Shown: in pieces, positions 24,389-32,685 of the stretch | How positions within the stretch are numbered: the stretch's first letter is position 1 | How the letters are laid out: each line of letters opens with the position of its first letter | NCBI GenBank assembly: GCA_045595785.1 | Contig: JAZOBE010000046.1 | Coordinates: 1 to 56,980, forward strand | Length of the DNA: 56,980 nucleotides | Direction of reading: 5' to 3' | Source: SFLA01 sp045595785 | GTDB lineage: Bacteria > Bacillota > Clostridia > Oscillospirales > CAG-382 | Translations under genes and position numbers: made by a program | The notes under the pieces: generated by a model | What the model was told of the DNA's origin: nothing | Databases searched by the model: none | What the model saw: only the letters and a program-made list of their open reading frames with translations

Positions 24389-27300
24389 TTGAAAAAACTG
24401 ATTCTCATTGCGCTTTGTGCGTTTATATTTGCTTTTGCTTTGTCTGCTTGCTCGGGTGAAAAAACGGATATTACCGTGAATATCTCGGGTGAGGAGATAT
24501 ATGTTAAAACTCACAATTCCCTTTCGGATACCGCTTTGCTTGACAGAGACTACGCTCCCGAAGGACAGCCTACTCCCGTTTACACCGCTCCTTCAGACGG
24601 CGCGGTATATCTGTGCTATCAAAAGGGACAAGAGACAATAAAGGATTCGTATTCCGTTGAAAAGGGTGATAGATGTGTAATCCCCACTAACGGCTTCAGC
24701 CTTTTTGTAGGCGGAGGAGAACCATCTGAAGATTTTACAGTTTCGGGTTTTGATATGCCCGAATATATTGATATTTACGGCTGCGCCTCCGTAACCGATC
24801 CCACGGGAATTACCGGATTTATTCTTTCTCACAAGGACCCTGCGGACTTTGAAACGGTTACCAACGCCCTCTTTTCGCCCTCTGCGACAAACCGAGTCTC
24901 GGTGCCGGACGGATATTTTGCCGTTACCTGTACACGCAACTCTAAGGGTGAATTCAAAACAAATACCTTTGATGCCGAGAAGACTGACGGGAAGGCGTTT
25001 ACGCTTATGCTGTCCGAGCCCTATGCCATTGGCTTTGCAAAGGCGTGTATGAAGGAAAAAGAAACGTATTATGTAAACAACAGCGATCTTATTTCTCCCT
25101 ACGGAACGGGTATGGTTGCGGTAATCGGAAATACGCCGTTCGGTATAAATTCGCTTAATCCCGAAACCGCCGAAGAGGGAATATACGTATACGATGAAAG
25201 AGCAGGACTTGCCCTTTCTCCCGCAAGAGATTTTGATTTTGTTGATGTGTTTGTTTTCGACGGAGTTGTTGCCTACGTAGGCGATATAAACGTCCGCACC
25301 GTTTTGCCGTATCCTGCAGGATACGCAATTTCCTTTAACGGCAAGGACGCCTGCGAGGCGGCAAAAAGTATCAAGGTTGGTGACAGCGTTGAAACTGTGT
25401 CGTTTGAAGCTGTAACCACTCCGGCAAATTACGTTTTGCTTGACGAAAAGCGCATGGTGGAAACCGTTTTCCATAACGAAAGCCGCACCTCGTTTGCCAC
25501 TGCCGTGGTGTACGACAGCGATTTCTTCTGGGACAGCACACGCACCAACGTCTGGGGTGTTGAGGCGGCTTTTGACAAAGACGGTAACATTGTTTCCGTA
25601 ACCGAAATGGGTGTTGAAGGCGTTTCCGGCAATACCGACATTCCCGAGGGCGGCTTTGTTCTTTCTTCGGGCAACAGCTTGTATGCCTCATATATGCTTC
25701 GACTTGAAGAGGGCTCTACAGCAAAACGTATCTCTAAGGAGACTTATTATTTCTTCCGTAAAATAACCGACGTTGCTTACGAAAAAACAGAGGAAAACAA
25801 ATATATCACCGTATATTCGGGTGTTTCCAAAACTCCCGCTGCCGAAAATGCGCTTGAACTTGCGGTGGATGAAAACGGTTTTATCCTTTCCGCATCATCA
25901 GGCGGCAACACTTCCGTACCCGATGGAGGTTACGTTATTTCCGCCGTGGGTGATAAAAAGCAGGAGCTTACCCGTTTTTATCAAATCGGTCAGCGTGTGA
26001 TCTTCAAAGAGGAAATTTCCGCTTTTTATCTGTTCGGTAATACGGATGTTTCCGTAAACGAATACAAGACCCGTCTTGATAATGTGCTTGGTAAGCTGGA
26101 GGAATGCAAAGAACAGCTGGCTCTTATCGACTACGAATATGCGTACCGGCTTTCGGAAACGGCAAAAAAATCATCTGAATCGGCACTTACCGATCCTGCC
26201 GCTTTTGCTTCTCTTAAAGACAGTGTAGAAAAGCTGGAGTCTGCCTGCGTGCCCTCCCTTCTGGTGCAGGACCGCGCCGCTTGGGTGGTTCATTATGAAA
26301 ATGACGTTGAGGACGTTAAGCATATAGTGGAATATGCCCACTCCCTTGGAATAAACCGTCTTATTCTTTCTCCCTACAGAGATTCCTACGCACTTTATTA
26401 TACCGAGGTAGAGCATCTTACCCGTCATCCCGATTTGCAGGCGGATATGCTTAAGGCTTATATCGACGAATGCCACGCAAGGGGAATGCAGGTGTATTTT
26501 ATGTACTGCTGCTTCAATACTCAGAACCCCTCTGACGCATACCTCGAAGAACATTATGTAAACCATTTTGCGGATAAGCTGCTTATATCCAAAACCGGCA
26601 GAAACGTGGCTTATTTTTATGATACTCCCAGCTATACCCTCAACCCCTATGATAAGGAGGTTCGGGCATGGAATCTTGAAATTATCCGTGAGGTATGCGA
26701 AAAATACGATGTGGACGGTATCCAGCTTGACTATATCCGCTTCCCTCTGCCTACCTATTACAGCGCTGACAGATATGAGGACCACGGGTATAACGATGAT
26801 ATTACCGCCGCGTTTATGAAAAAATACGGTATATCCTTTAATCCCAAGACCATGCCTATCACTCACGAGCTGTGGGATGAGTGGTGTAAGTTCAGATGTG
26901 ACATCGTAACCTCCTTTGCGGCAGAGGCGTCCGAGCTTGTAAAGCAGTACGGTCTGACCTTCTCCTGCACCTGCTTCGCAGGCGGCGGAGACAGAGAAAA
27001 ATATGTTTTCCAGGATGTTTCCGCTTGGATAGAGCAGGGAATAGTGGACGAGATATATCCCATGATATATTCCGCAGACCTTGCGGGACATATTAAATAC
27101 GGCGATGAAATTATGGGTATCGCAGGAGACGATTGCCGTGTAATTCTCGGCGTCGGCACCTATGACGGACAGAATGACGATGTAATCCGTGCGCAAATAG
27201 GATATTCCTACAACATCGGTGCGGCAGGCAACTCGATTTTCGCACTGGAATATATTCAGAATTTCAATTTTGATTCAACCTATAAGCGTCAGCTTTACCG

Positions 27301-27634
27301 CGACAGTGCCGTTACAACCGATATGTACGGAAAAACCGTTTCCGCATATTGCGAACAGTATGAGTTTATTATCGAGAAGGTTTATAAATATCTGCATAAT
27401 GCGGATTATTCTGCCATTTCCTTCGCGATTTCCGATATCCAGGCGAAGTACGGGGAATTTGACCCCGAGGGAAAAACCGTAAGGGAAAAAGAAAGCTATC
27501 TCGCAGATGTCATTACTGCCTTTGAAGCGCTCAAAACTCTCGTTCCTCAAGATTCTCCCGTATACGAAAGCTTTGCTTCCCACGTGGATAATACGGCTTT
27601 GGTATTCACCGCACAAAAGAATATTTTGGATTAA
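24389..27634 (+). CDS. giant modular lipoprotein with a GHL10-type glycosidase domain
   Basis: This 1,081-residue surface lipoprotein begins at a TTG (GGAGG is 8 bases upstream). Its signal peptide ends in the lipobox FALSAC with Cys 21. Residues 30-560 contain about five modules sharing a P-x-G-(F/Y)-x-(V/L/I)-S motif, at roughly 97, 172, 307, 417 and 509. Residues 560-625 look coiled-coil. From about 628, RAAWVVHYENDVEDV opens a GHL10-like TIM barrel (FenI/YngK type), with VDGIQLDYIRFP near 775 and DEIYPMIYSAD near 887 as likely active-site strands. Such proteins are thought to act on glycans, but the substrate is unknown. Confidence 0.8.
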   Translation: MKKLILIALCAFIFAFALSACSGEKTDITVNISGEEIYVKTHNSLSDTALLDRDYAPEGQPTPVYTAPSDGAVYLCYQKGQETIKDSYSVEKGDRCVIPTNGFSLFVGGGEPSEDFTVSGFDMPEYIDIYGCASVTDPTGITGFILSHKDPADFETVTNALFSPSATNRVSVPDGYFAVTCTRNSKGEFKTNTFDAEKTDGKAFTLMLSEPYAIGFAKACMKEKETYYVNNSDLISPYGTGMVAVIGNTPFGINSLNPETAEEGIYVYDERAGLALSPARDFDFVDVFVFDGVVAYVGDINVRTVLPYPAGYAISFNGKDACEAAKSIKVGDSVETVSFEAVTTPANYVLLDEKRMVETVFHNESRTSFATAVVYDSDFFWDSTRTNVWGVEAAFDKDGNIVSVTEMGVEGVSGNTDIPEGGFVLSSGNSLYASYMLRLEEGSTAKRISKETYYFFRKITDVAYEKTEENKYITVYSGVSKTPAAENALELAVDENGFILSASSGGNTSVPDGGYVISAVGDKKQELTRFYQIGQRVIFKEEISAFYLFGNTDVSVNEYKTRLDNVLGKLEECKEQLALIDYEYAYRLSETAKKSSESALTDPAAFASLKDSVEKLESACVPSLLVQDRAAWVVHYENDVEDVKHIVEYAHSLGINRLILSPYRDSYALYYTEVEHLTRHPDLQADMLKAYIDECHARGMQVYFMYCCFNTQNPSDAYLEEHYVNHFADKLLISKTGRNVAYFYDTPSYTLNPYDKEVRAWNLEIIREVCEKYDVDGIQLDYIRFPLPTYYSADRYEDHGYNDDITAAFMKKYGISFNPKTMPITHELWDEWCKFRCDIVTSFAAEASELVKQYGLTFSCTCFAGGGDREKYVFQDVSAWIEQGIVDEIYPMIYSADLAGHIKYGDEIMGIAGDDCRVILGVGTYDGQNDDVIRAQIGYSYNIGAAGNSIFALEYIQNFNFDSTYKRQLYRDSAVTTDMYGKTVSAYCEQYEFIIEKVYKYLHNADYSAISFAISDIQAKYGEFDPEGKTVREKESYLADVITAFEALKTLVPQDSPVYESFASHVDNTALVFTAQKNILD

Positions 27635-27642
27635 TAATTTGT

Positions 27643-27670
27643 AAAACCCGTGATATCGTCACGGGTTTTG
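27643..27670 (+). terminator. terminator of the giant lipoprotein gene
   Basis: AAAACCCGTGA and TCACGGGTTTT form an 11-bp stem around TATCG. Its 3' arm supplies the T run, so it is a moderately strong terminator. Confidence 0.8.
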
Positions 27671-27672
27671 TG

Positions 27673-27702
27673 TTGACAAGATGCATGGGTATATGATAAA
27701 AT
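27673..27702 (+). promoter_or_regulatory. promoter of the 192-residue orphan gene
   Basis: TTGACA (27673-27678) and TAAAAT (27697-27702) have 18-base spacing, starting two bases after the preceding terminator. Confidence 0.65.
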
Positions 27703-27741
27703 ATCTTTTAAGATAAAGATAAAAAGGAGGAACTGAAAACT

Positions 27742-28320
27742 ATGCTAAAAGAATACATAGATATTAGCTTTCCTGAAAATAATATTTTTTCTCTGCAAGA
27801 AGAGGTATTTAAAAAGAACATCCTATTAAAATTCGGTGTTGTGGTACGGCAGACTGTGTTTTTAAAAAATAGCGAAACGATTTTCTCGCTGTATGTCTGG
27901 GTGGATAACGACGCTGTTTGGGACGAAAAACAAGTTATTTCTTGTTATCTTGAAAGTTTCGGCTATATTGAAAGCGATTACCCTGAAGTACATCTTTTCC
28001 CCGAAAACCTCAGAAAATCTCGGATCAACTATGCTTACGGACACGCTATCGATGATTTGAGGAACACGTTGAAAAATGATAGGCGTTGCAGTGTTAAATA
28101 CGTGCTTTTGCAGTATGTCACAGTCAGTTTTATTATCATTTGCGACGGACTTACCGATTCTATTGCAGACGAGTACAGAGAAACTTGCTATCGTCTCTTG
28201 AAAAAATATGATCATTACGGTTTTGTTGAAAGATCAGACCTTCGCGTTACTTTTCTTTCCTCACAGCAAGCCAGTGCTTTAGGAAAAGAATTAAACGATA
28301 CGTATATTTTAAATAGTTAA
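27742..28320 (+). CDS. hypothetical protein, AT-rich orphan gene
   Basis: I do not recognise this 192-residue soluble protein. It has a mixed alpha/beta look, with FSLYVWVDNDAVWDEKQVISCYLESFGYIESD in the middle and YVLLQYVTVSFIIICDGLTDSIADEYRETCYRLL near the end. Base composition is more AT-rich than the adjacent genes. Its Shine-Dalgarno AAAAGGAGG is at about 27721-27729. It has its own promoter, and downstream comes a terminator and two repeat units. It looks like an acquired or fast-evolving gene of accessory type. Confidence 0.65.
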   Translation: MLKEYIDISFPENNIFSLQEEVFKKNILLKFGVVVRQTVFLKNSETIFSLYVWVDNDAVWDEKQVISCYLESFGYIESDYPEVHLFPENLRKSRINYAYGHAIDDLRNTLKNDRRCSVKYVLLQYVTVSFIIICDGLTDSIADEYRETCYRLLKKYDHYGFVERSDLRVTFLSSQQASALGKELNDTYILNS

Positions 28321-28342
28321 AATTGTTTACATAATGTAACAC

Positions 28343-28374
28343 TCCCCGAGTAACCCCTCGGGGGATATTTTTTA
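28343..28374 (+). terminator. terminator of the 192-residue orphan gene
   Basis: TCCCCGAG and CTCGGGG(G)A pair around TAACCC, followed by a T run (TATTTTTT). Confidence 0.75.
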
Positions 28375-28381
28375 GGGGTGC

Positions 28382-28419
28382 TTTTTTCGGGGTCCCCGCA
28401 AATCGCAGATTTGTGGGGT
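28382..28419 (+). repeat. dispersed repeat, short copy (A)
   Basis: It begins with T6 and the palindromic motif CGGGGTCCCCG, then folds as CCCCGCAAATC (28394-28404) with GATTTGTGGGG (28408-28418) around a 3-base loop, including one G-U pair. It lacks the long internal segment of copies B and C. The first 21 bases recur exactly at 28424-28444. Confidence 0.7.
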
Positions 28420-28423
28420 ATTC

Positions 28424-28528
28424 TTTTTTCGGGGTCCCCGCAAAAGTGTTTTTTTTGAATGCAATTACGTCTTTTACGGGCGATTCGTGAATCGCCCCTA
28501 CTTGCCTAAAAAAACTTTTGTGGGGGAT
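28424..28528 (+). repeat. dispersed repeat, full copy (B)
   Basis: An outer stem pairs CCCCGCAAAAG (28436-28446) with CTTTTGTGGGG (28515-28525), including one G-U pair. Within it lies an inner perfect hairpin GGGCGATTCGTGAATCGCCC at 28478-28497. The 25 bases at 28477-28501 are identical in copy C at 32261-32285. The copy ends about 28 bases before the -35 box of the histidine-kinase promoter. The 28321-28619 gap is explained by a terminator, copies A and B, and this promoter. Confidence 0.75.
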
Positions 28529-28556
28529 TGTTACAAATAGTTTACAACATTATGGT

Positions 28557-28585
28557 TTGATTTTTTTATATAAGTGTGGTACAAT
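28557..28585 (+). promoter_or_regulatory. promoter of the histidine kinase / HtrA operon
   Basis: TTGATT (28557-28562) and TACAAT (28580-28585) are separated by 17 bases. Confidence 0.65.
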
Positions 28586-28619
28586 ATGGAAAAGCAAAGA
28601 AAGGGAAGGTAAAAGGAAT

Positions 28620-30074
28620 ATGTTCAAAAGTATATTTACCCGGTATTTAACTGCCGTGGCGGCAATAATATTCGTGTGCTTTATTTTGCTGGGCTTTATC
28701 CTTTCCGCAGTGCTTACCAATAACTCCATGGATACGAGAGACACGCTGATGCAGCGTACCGCCCACAGCGTTGCCACCAATATAAAGACGCTTTCTGCGG
28801 TTACTGGGATAAATGATCTTGATAAGATCATTTCCGCCCATCGAAGTGAGATAAAAGAAAATATCGTAAGCATTTCCAAAATGTCTGCTTCGGATATTTA
28901 TATTTTTGATTGCGAGGGTGAGTTTCTTCTGGGCAACACCGTGGTTTATACCGGTCTTTCCTCCGAGGTGGCGCAGGATATTTTAAGCGGCGGAAGTAAA
29001 TATACCATTTCCGACCTTAACGGGTTGCTCAAGCACAAATCTCTTAATTATTTTTATATTATTGCCGGTAACGACAGCGTGCCCGATGGTATTATTCTGG
29101 TCACCACCTCGAATATTACCGATGCAGGCTTTGTTTCCAGAGTGATCAAGCTTTTTGCGGCAATATCGCTTTGGGTGTTTCTTGCAATACTTATCGGTGT
29201 ATATATAGTGTCCGAGCGTATTACTGCGCCTATCAAAAAAGCAAGCCACGCCGCCGCACAGTACGCATTGGGTGATTTTACCGAGCGTATTCCCGTGCAG
29301 GGTCAGGATGAAATTGCCACACTTTCACGGGCAATGAACTATATGGCGGATTCGTTGAGCAAGACTGAGGAAAACCGCAACACGTTTATCGCAAACGTTT
29401 CCCACGATCTCCGCACTCCCATGACCACTATTGCAGGCTTTGCGGATGGACTTTTGGACGGCACTATTCCTCCCGAAAAACAGCATCATTATCTTGAGAT
29501 CATTTCGTCGGAGACACACCGTCTTTCCCGTCTGGTGTCTTCTCTGCTTGAAATGTCAAGAGCCGGTAAAGGAAATATAAATCCCGTAAGATTTAATCTT
29601 ACCGAAAAAGCACGTCAGGCGCTTATCAGTCTGGGCGGCAGAATAGACGAAAAGAATATTGAAATAGAGTTTAATTGCGATGAGGATATGTTTGTCACCG
29701 CAGATTCGGATTCCATACATCAGGTGGTTTACAACCTTACGGAAAATGCGGTTAAATTCTGTAACGAGGGCGGTACTATCGCTATAAGTATCGGCAAAGA
29801 GGGCAAAAAGGTATTTTTTGAAATACGCAATACCGGTGAGGGTATTCCCAAAGACGAGATTCCTTTACTGTTTGAGCGTTTTTATAAAAGTGACAGAAGC
29901 CGCGGACTTGATAAAACCGGTATGGGTCTGGGCTTGTATATAGTAAAAACAAATCTGGCTTCCCACGGAGAAGGCATAACCGTATCGTCGGAGCAGGGCA
30001 GTTACACCAGCTTCCGCTTTACTCTTCCGCTTTCTACACAGATGATTACCACCGCGGGATTAAGACGGGTTTAA
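28620..30074 (+). CDS. sensor histidine kinase (orphan)
   Basis: A 484-residue membrane sensor kinase. TM1 is at about 9-33, followed by an extracellular sensor region of about 140 residues, TM2 at about 177-197 and a HAMP domain at about 198-250. The phospho-acceptor is His262 in NVSHDLRTPMTT, and the ATPase domain contains NLTENAVKFCNEGG and GMGLGLYIVKTNLASHG. No response regulator gene flanks it: upstream is an orphan gene and repeats, downstream HtrA 43 bases away. It therefore probably signals to a regulator elsewhere, perhaps in envelope stress given HtrA. ATG 28620 is used because the frame before it crosses the promoter. Confidence 0.88.
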   Translation: MFKSIFTRYLTAVAAIIFVCFILLGFILSAVLTNNSMDTRDTLMQRTAHSVATNIKTLSAVTGINDLDKIISAHRSEIKENIVSISKMSASDIYIFDCEGEFLLGNTVVYTGLSSEVAQDILSGGSKYTISDLNGLLKHKSLNYFYIIAGNDSVPDGIILVTTSNITDAGFVSRVIKLFAAISLWVFLAILIGVYIVSERITAPIKKASHAAAQYALGDFTERIPVQGQDEIATLSRAMNYMADSLSKTEENRNTFIANVSHDLRTPMTTIAGFADGLLDGTIPPEKQHHYLEIISSETHRLSRLVSSLLEMSRAGKGNINPVRFNLTEKARQALISLGGRIDEKNIEIEFNCDEDMFVTADSDSIHQVVYNLTENAVKFCNEGGTIAISIGKEGKKVFFEIRNTGEGIPKDEIPLLFERFYKSDRSRGLDKTGMGLGLYIVKTNLASHGEGITVSSEQGSYTSFRFTLPLSTQMITTAGLRRV

Positions 30075-30117
30075 GTTTACGGGTGTATAAATCTTACATC
30101 CAAAGGAGGCAACGTTA

Positions 30118-31545
30118 ATGAACGAATTTGAAAAAGATAATAATACTGAGAATCAAACTTCTGATGTAATCGGGGAAAATACTCCCGCGTCGGAGGAAGT
30201 AACCGAGGAAGCTTCCGTAACCGAGGAGCCGCAGGCGAGAGCTTATCCTCCTCACGCGCCTGACGGATGGCAGCCTTACGATCCCAACAGAAAGTACGCA
30301 AACAACTGGCAGGCGGGCGCATCCCCCAAGCGCAAGAGCAAAAAGCTTTTGGTGTTCGGACTGGTTACAGGCGGAATAGTTTTACTTCTGGTAACCTTGC
30401 TCTGCTTTACTCTGCTTCTCAGAGGGCTGGATCTCCCTTCTATTCCCGGTTATGGTGACGTTTCGGACATTTTCGGTTCTGTTCACGGAAACAATAACAA
30501 TAATACAAGTGAGGACGAAGTAAGCCTGACTCCCACCGATAACCCCGAGCTTGACCTTAATATTACCGACTACGATAAGGTCTCCACGGTATATACACAG
30601 CTTTATGAAAAATGCTCGGTAAGCTGTGTTTCCATAATCTGTACCTATGACAGAAACAGCGGCTACGCTTTGGGAAGCGGATTCGTTCTCAGCGCAGACG
30701 GATATATCGCTACCAATCATCACGTTATTGAGGATGCGGACCATATTACCGTTCAGTTTTATGACGGAAAAGAGTACGAAGCAAAGCTTATCGGCTCGGA
30801 TTCCGCTACCGACCTTGCGGTTCTTCGTATAGAAGCGAAAAATCTTATCCCTGCCCAGCTTGGAGATTCCGCTAAGGTTTCCGTAGGCGAGCCCGTTGTG
30901 GCTATCGGCACTCCTTATGATATTTCTCTTGCAGGCACCATGACCTCCGGCGTCGTTTCCGGACTTGCCAGAGACGTTGAATGTACCGACGATTACGGCA
31001 ACGTAGTCAAGACCATGACACTCATCCAGACCGATGCATCCATCAACCCCGGCAACTCCGGCGGTCCTCTCTTTAATATAAACGGTCAGGTCATCGGCAT
31101 AAACACCCTTAAGCTTATGAACGAATACGAGGGTATTGGCTTCAGTATTCCCATCAGCGACGCTGTAGAGGTATTTGAGCTTTTGGTTAAGTATGGCGAG
31201 CTTCCCGATGACAGCGATACGGATTTTGTAAAGACATCTCCCAAGCTGCATATTACCGTCATGTCGGTTTCCGATGCACGCAACAGTGTTGAGTACGGCA
31301 GATTTATTTCTGACGATGCTCCCGACGGAGTTTACGTTACCGAGGTTACGCCCGGCACCGCCATCTATGAAGCAGGACTTGAGATTTACGATATCATCAC
31401 CGAATTTAACGGCAAAACCTTAAAGAGCAAGGAAGACCTTGCTGCCGAGCTTGCAAAATGCTCCGCAGGCCAGCAGGTTACCGTTAAGGTCTACCACAGA
31501 GGCGAGTATAAGACTCTCACCTTTAAGCTTGATAAAGCTGCATAG
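30118..31545 (+). CDS. HtrA/DegP-type membrane serine protease with PDZ domain
   Basis: A 475-residue protease with an acidic cytoplasmic N-terminus (about 1-70), one membrane segment (about 77-100), an extracellular trypsin-like domain and a C-terminal PDZ domain (from about 385; GVYVTEVTPGTAIYEAGLEIYDIITEFNGK). The catalytic triad is His202 (TNHHVIED), Asp232 (TDLAVLRI) and Ser314 (GNSGGPL). It should degrade or refold damaged exported proteins at the cell surface. The AAAGGAGG Shine-Dalgarno is close to the kinase stop, so the two are co-transcribed, and the operon ends in a perfect 32-base palindromic terminator. Confidence 0.92.
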   Translation: MNEFEKDNNTENQTSDVIGENTPASEEVTEEASVTEEPQARAYPPHAPDGWQPYDPNRKYANNWQAGASPKRKSKKLLVFGLVTGGIVLLLVTLLCFTLLLRGLDLPSIPGYGDVSDIFGSVHGNNNNNTSEDEVSLTPTDNPELDLNITDYDKVSTVYTQLYEKCSVSCVSIICTYDRNSGYALGSGFVLSADGYIATNHHVIEDADHITVQFYDGKEYEAKLIGSDSATDLAVLRIEAKNLIPAQLGDSAKVSVGEPVVAIGTPYDISLAGTMTSGVVSGLARDVECTDDYGNVVKTMTLIQTDASINPGNSGGPLFNINGQVIGINTLKLMNEYEGIGFSIPISDAVEVFELLVKYGELPDDSDTDFVKTSPKLHITVMSVSDARNSVEYGRFISDDAPDGVYVTEVTPGTAIYEAGLEIYDIITEFNGKTLKSKEDLAAELAKCSAGQQVTVKVYHRGEYKTLTFKLDKAA

Positions 31546-31589
31546 AAAAGACAAAAACGAGATCAAGCGTCGTGCTTTTGAGAATAGTA

Positions 31590-31625
31590 AAAAGCTGTGT
31601 AGAAATTTCTACACAGCTTTTAGTT
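31590..31625 (+). terminator. terminator of the kinase-HtrA operon
   Basis: A perfect 16-bp inverted repeat with no spacer (AAAAGCTGTGTAGAAA then TTTCTACACAGCTTTT), followed by a T-rich tail. The minus-strand orphan gene's stop at 31659 faces it, so it may also act in that direction. Confidence 0.85.
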
Positions 31626-31658
31626 TTGTATCATGTTTTTTTGGGGGAAAGTGGGAAA

Positions 31659-32093
31659 TTATTTATAGAACTCAAATAACTCTTCATAAAGTTTTCGTGT
31701 TTGTTCTTCATCATTCCAAGACAATGGGTCATCAGCATAACTTAATGTATGAAACGGTTCTATTGTGTTAAGCTCGCTGGGCAAGTGATGCCACAAAGTA
31801 TTACACATGTTTGCGAAATTTTCGATTGAAAATATATTTGAAAAATAAATTGTTTTTAAATCTTCAAGTAAGCACTTGCCAAAAGTTTCTACAGAAAAAC
31901 AGTCACATTCATATTCCCAAAAATTTTGTAAAATACTAAAGGTAGCACCACGGTCGGAAGAACAATACTCTAAGTCTAAAAGAATACTATTGTTAGAGTT
32001 TACAAGGAACATTTCATCAAGGATTTTGTTATAATCTTCATCAGTATTTAGACCTATCGCCCATAGTAATGACTTGCAAATTAATCTTTCCAT
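31659..32093 (-). CDS. hypothetical protein, AT-rich orphan gene
   Basis: I do not recognise this 144-residue acidic protein. It appears soluble and largely helical, with the Cys-containing stretch FWEYECDCFSVETFGKCLLEDLK and the C-terminal DDPLSWNDEEQTRKLYEELFEF. Composition resembles small immunity-type or single-gene accessory proteins, but no toxin gene lies next to it, so this is only an impression. AGGAGGT stands before the ATG, and a good promoter is at 32114-32142. AT content is higher than in flanking housekeeping genes. Confidence 0.65.
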   Translation of the reverse strand: MERLICKSLLWAIGLNTDEDYNKILDEMFLVNSNNSILLDLEYCSSDRGATFSILQNFWEYECDCFSVETFGKCLLEDLKTIYFSNIFSIENFANMCNTLWHHLPSELNTIEPFHTLSYADDPLSWNDEEQTRKLYEELFEFYK

Positions 32094-32113
32094 ACTGTAC
32101 CTCCTTTTTTTAA

Positions 32114-32142
32114 ATTATAACATAGTTGTAGATTTATTGCAA
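32114..32142 (-). promoter_or_regulatory. promoter of the 144-residue orphan gene
   Basis: On the minus strand TTGCAA (32142-32137) and TATAAT (32119-32114) are 17 bases apart. Confidence 0.75.
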
Positions 32143-32156
32143 CAGATATCAAAAAT

Positions 32157-32182
32157 AAAAGAGGCTTCGCAGCCTCTTTTTT
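32157..32182. terminator. hairpin terminator between the ArsR-type and orphan genes
   Basis: AAAAGAGGCT and AGCCTCTTTT form a 10-bp stem around TCGC, with T runs on both strands. On the minus strand it would terminate the ArsR-type gene after repeat copy C. Confidence 0.8.
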
Positions 32183-32210
32183 ACGCGAATTTACTATTTG
32201 GGATGCTCAG

Positions 32211-32312
32211 TTTTCGGGGTCCCCGAGAAAGCGTTTTTCCGTGAAACATACCGTCTGTTGCGGGCGATTCGTGAATCGCCCCTACATATCGAAAAACCTT
32301 TCTTGGGGGGAT
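32211..32312 (+). repeat. dispersed repeat, full copy (C)
   Basis: It has the same architecture as copy B. It starts with TTTTCGGGGTCCCCG. The outer stem pairs CCCCGAGAAAG (32221-32231) with CTTTCTTGGGG (32298-32308), including one G-U pair, and continues after a bulge as GTTTTTC with GAAAAAC. The inner hairpin GGGCGATTCGTGAATCGCCC is at 32262-32281. Outer arms differ from copy B in both strands at the same base pairs. It abuts the ArsR-type gene's stop codon (32313-32315) and so forms that gene's 3' untranslated region. Confidence 0.78.
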
Positions 32313-32624
32313 TTACTCGCAACTTCCGCGGTCACAGCTTGAGCAGCGAAGCAGGCTTCCGATAGTGTTTTTAATAACGTTTGCCAGGCAGTTGTCCGAA
32401 ATTGAGTACAACACCTCTCTGCCGCTTCTGCGCACCTTAAGCAGACCTGCATCTTTAAGTAATTTAAGGTGATGGCTTACTGCAGGTGAGGACATTCCCA
32501 CCGCCTCCGCAGTGTTTTGAACACTTGCTTCTGCATGGCATAAATAATGAAATATTTTAAGACGGGTAGCATCCGAAAGCAGCTTAAAGCTGTCTGCCGC
32601 CGTAACGAATGTGTCTTTTTCCAT
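32313..32624 (-). CDS. ArsR-family regulator with a C-terminal cysteine cluster
   Basis: A 103-residue winged-helix repressor-type protein. The DNA-binding part is SVQNTAEAVGMSSPAVSHHLKLLKDAGLLKVRRSGREVLYSI. The classic ArsR metal site in helix alpha-3 is absent, since HAEASVQN replaces the ELCVC-type motif. Instead the C-terminus carries Cys94, Cys97 and Cys102 (CSSCDRGSC), with Cys29 and Cys79 elsewhere, a possible metal, Fe-S or redox site. It is divergent from the nifS-nifU operon, with the two -35 boxes 9 bases apart, and is therefore a candidate regulator of that operon. ATG 32624 is preferred over 32645 because AAAGGG lies between them. Confidence 0.85.
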   Translation of the reverse strand: MEKDTFVTAADSFKLLSDATRLKIFHYLCHAEASVQNTAEAVGMSSPAVSHHLKLLKDAGLLKVRRSGREVLYSISDNCLANVIKNTIGSLLRCSSCDRGSCE

Positions 32625-32647
32625 ATAAACACGCCCTTTCTTCAAAT

Positions 32648-32676
32648 ATTATATCCATATTTCTTCCAAATGTCAA
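32648..32676 (-). promoter_or_regulatory. consensus promoter of the ArsR-type gene
   Basis: On the minus strand TTGACA (32676-32671) and TATAAT (32653-32648) have the optimal 17-base spacing, a perfect sigma-A consensus. Confidence 0.85.
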
Positions 32677-32685
32677 CAAAAGTAC

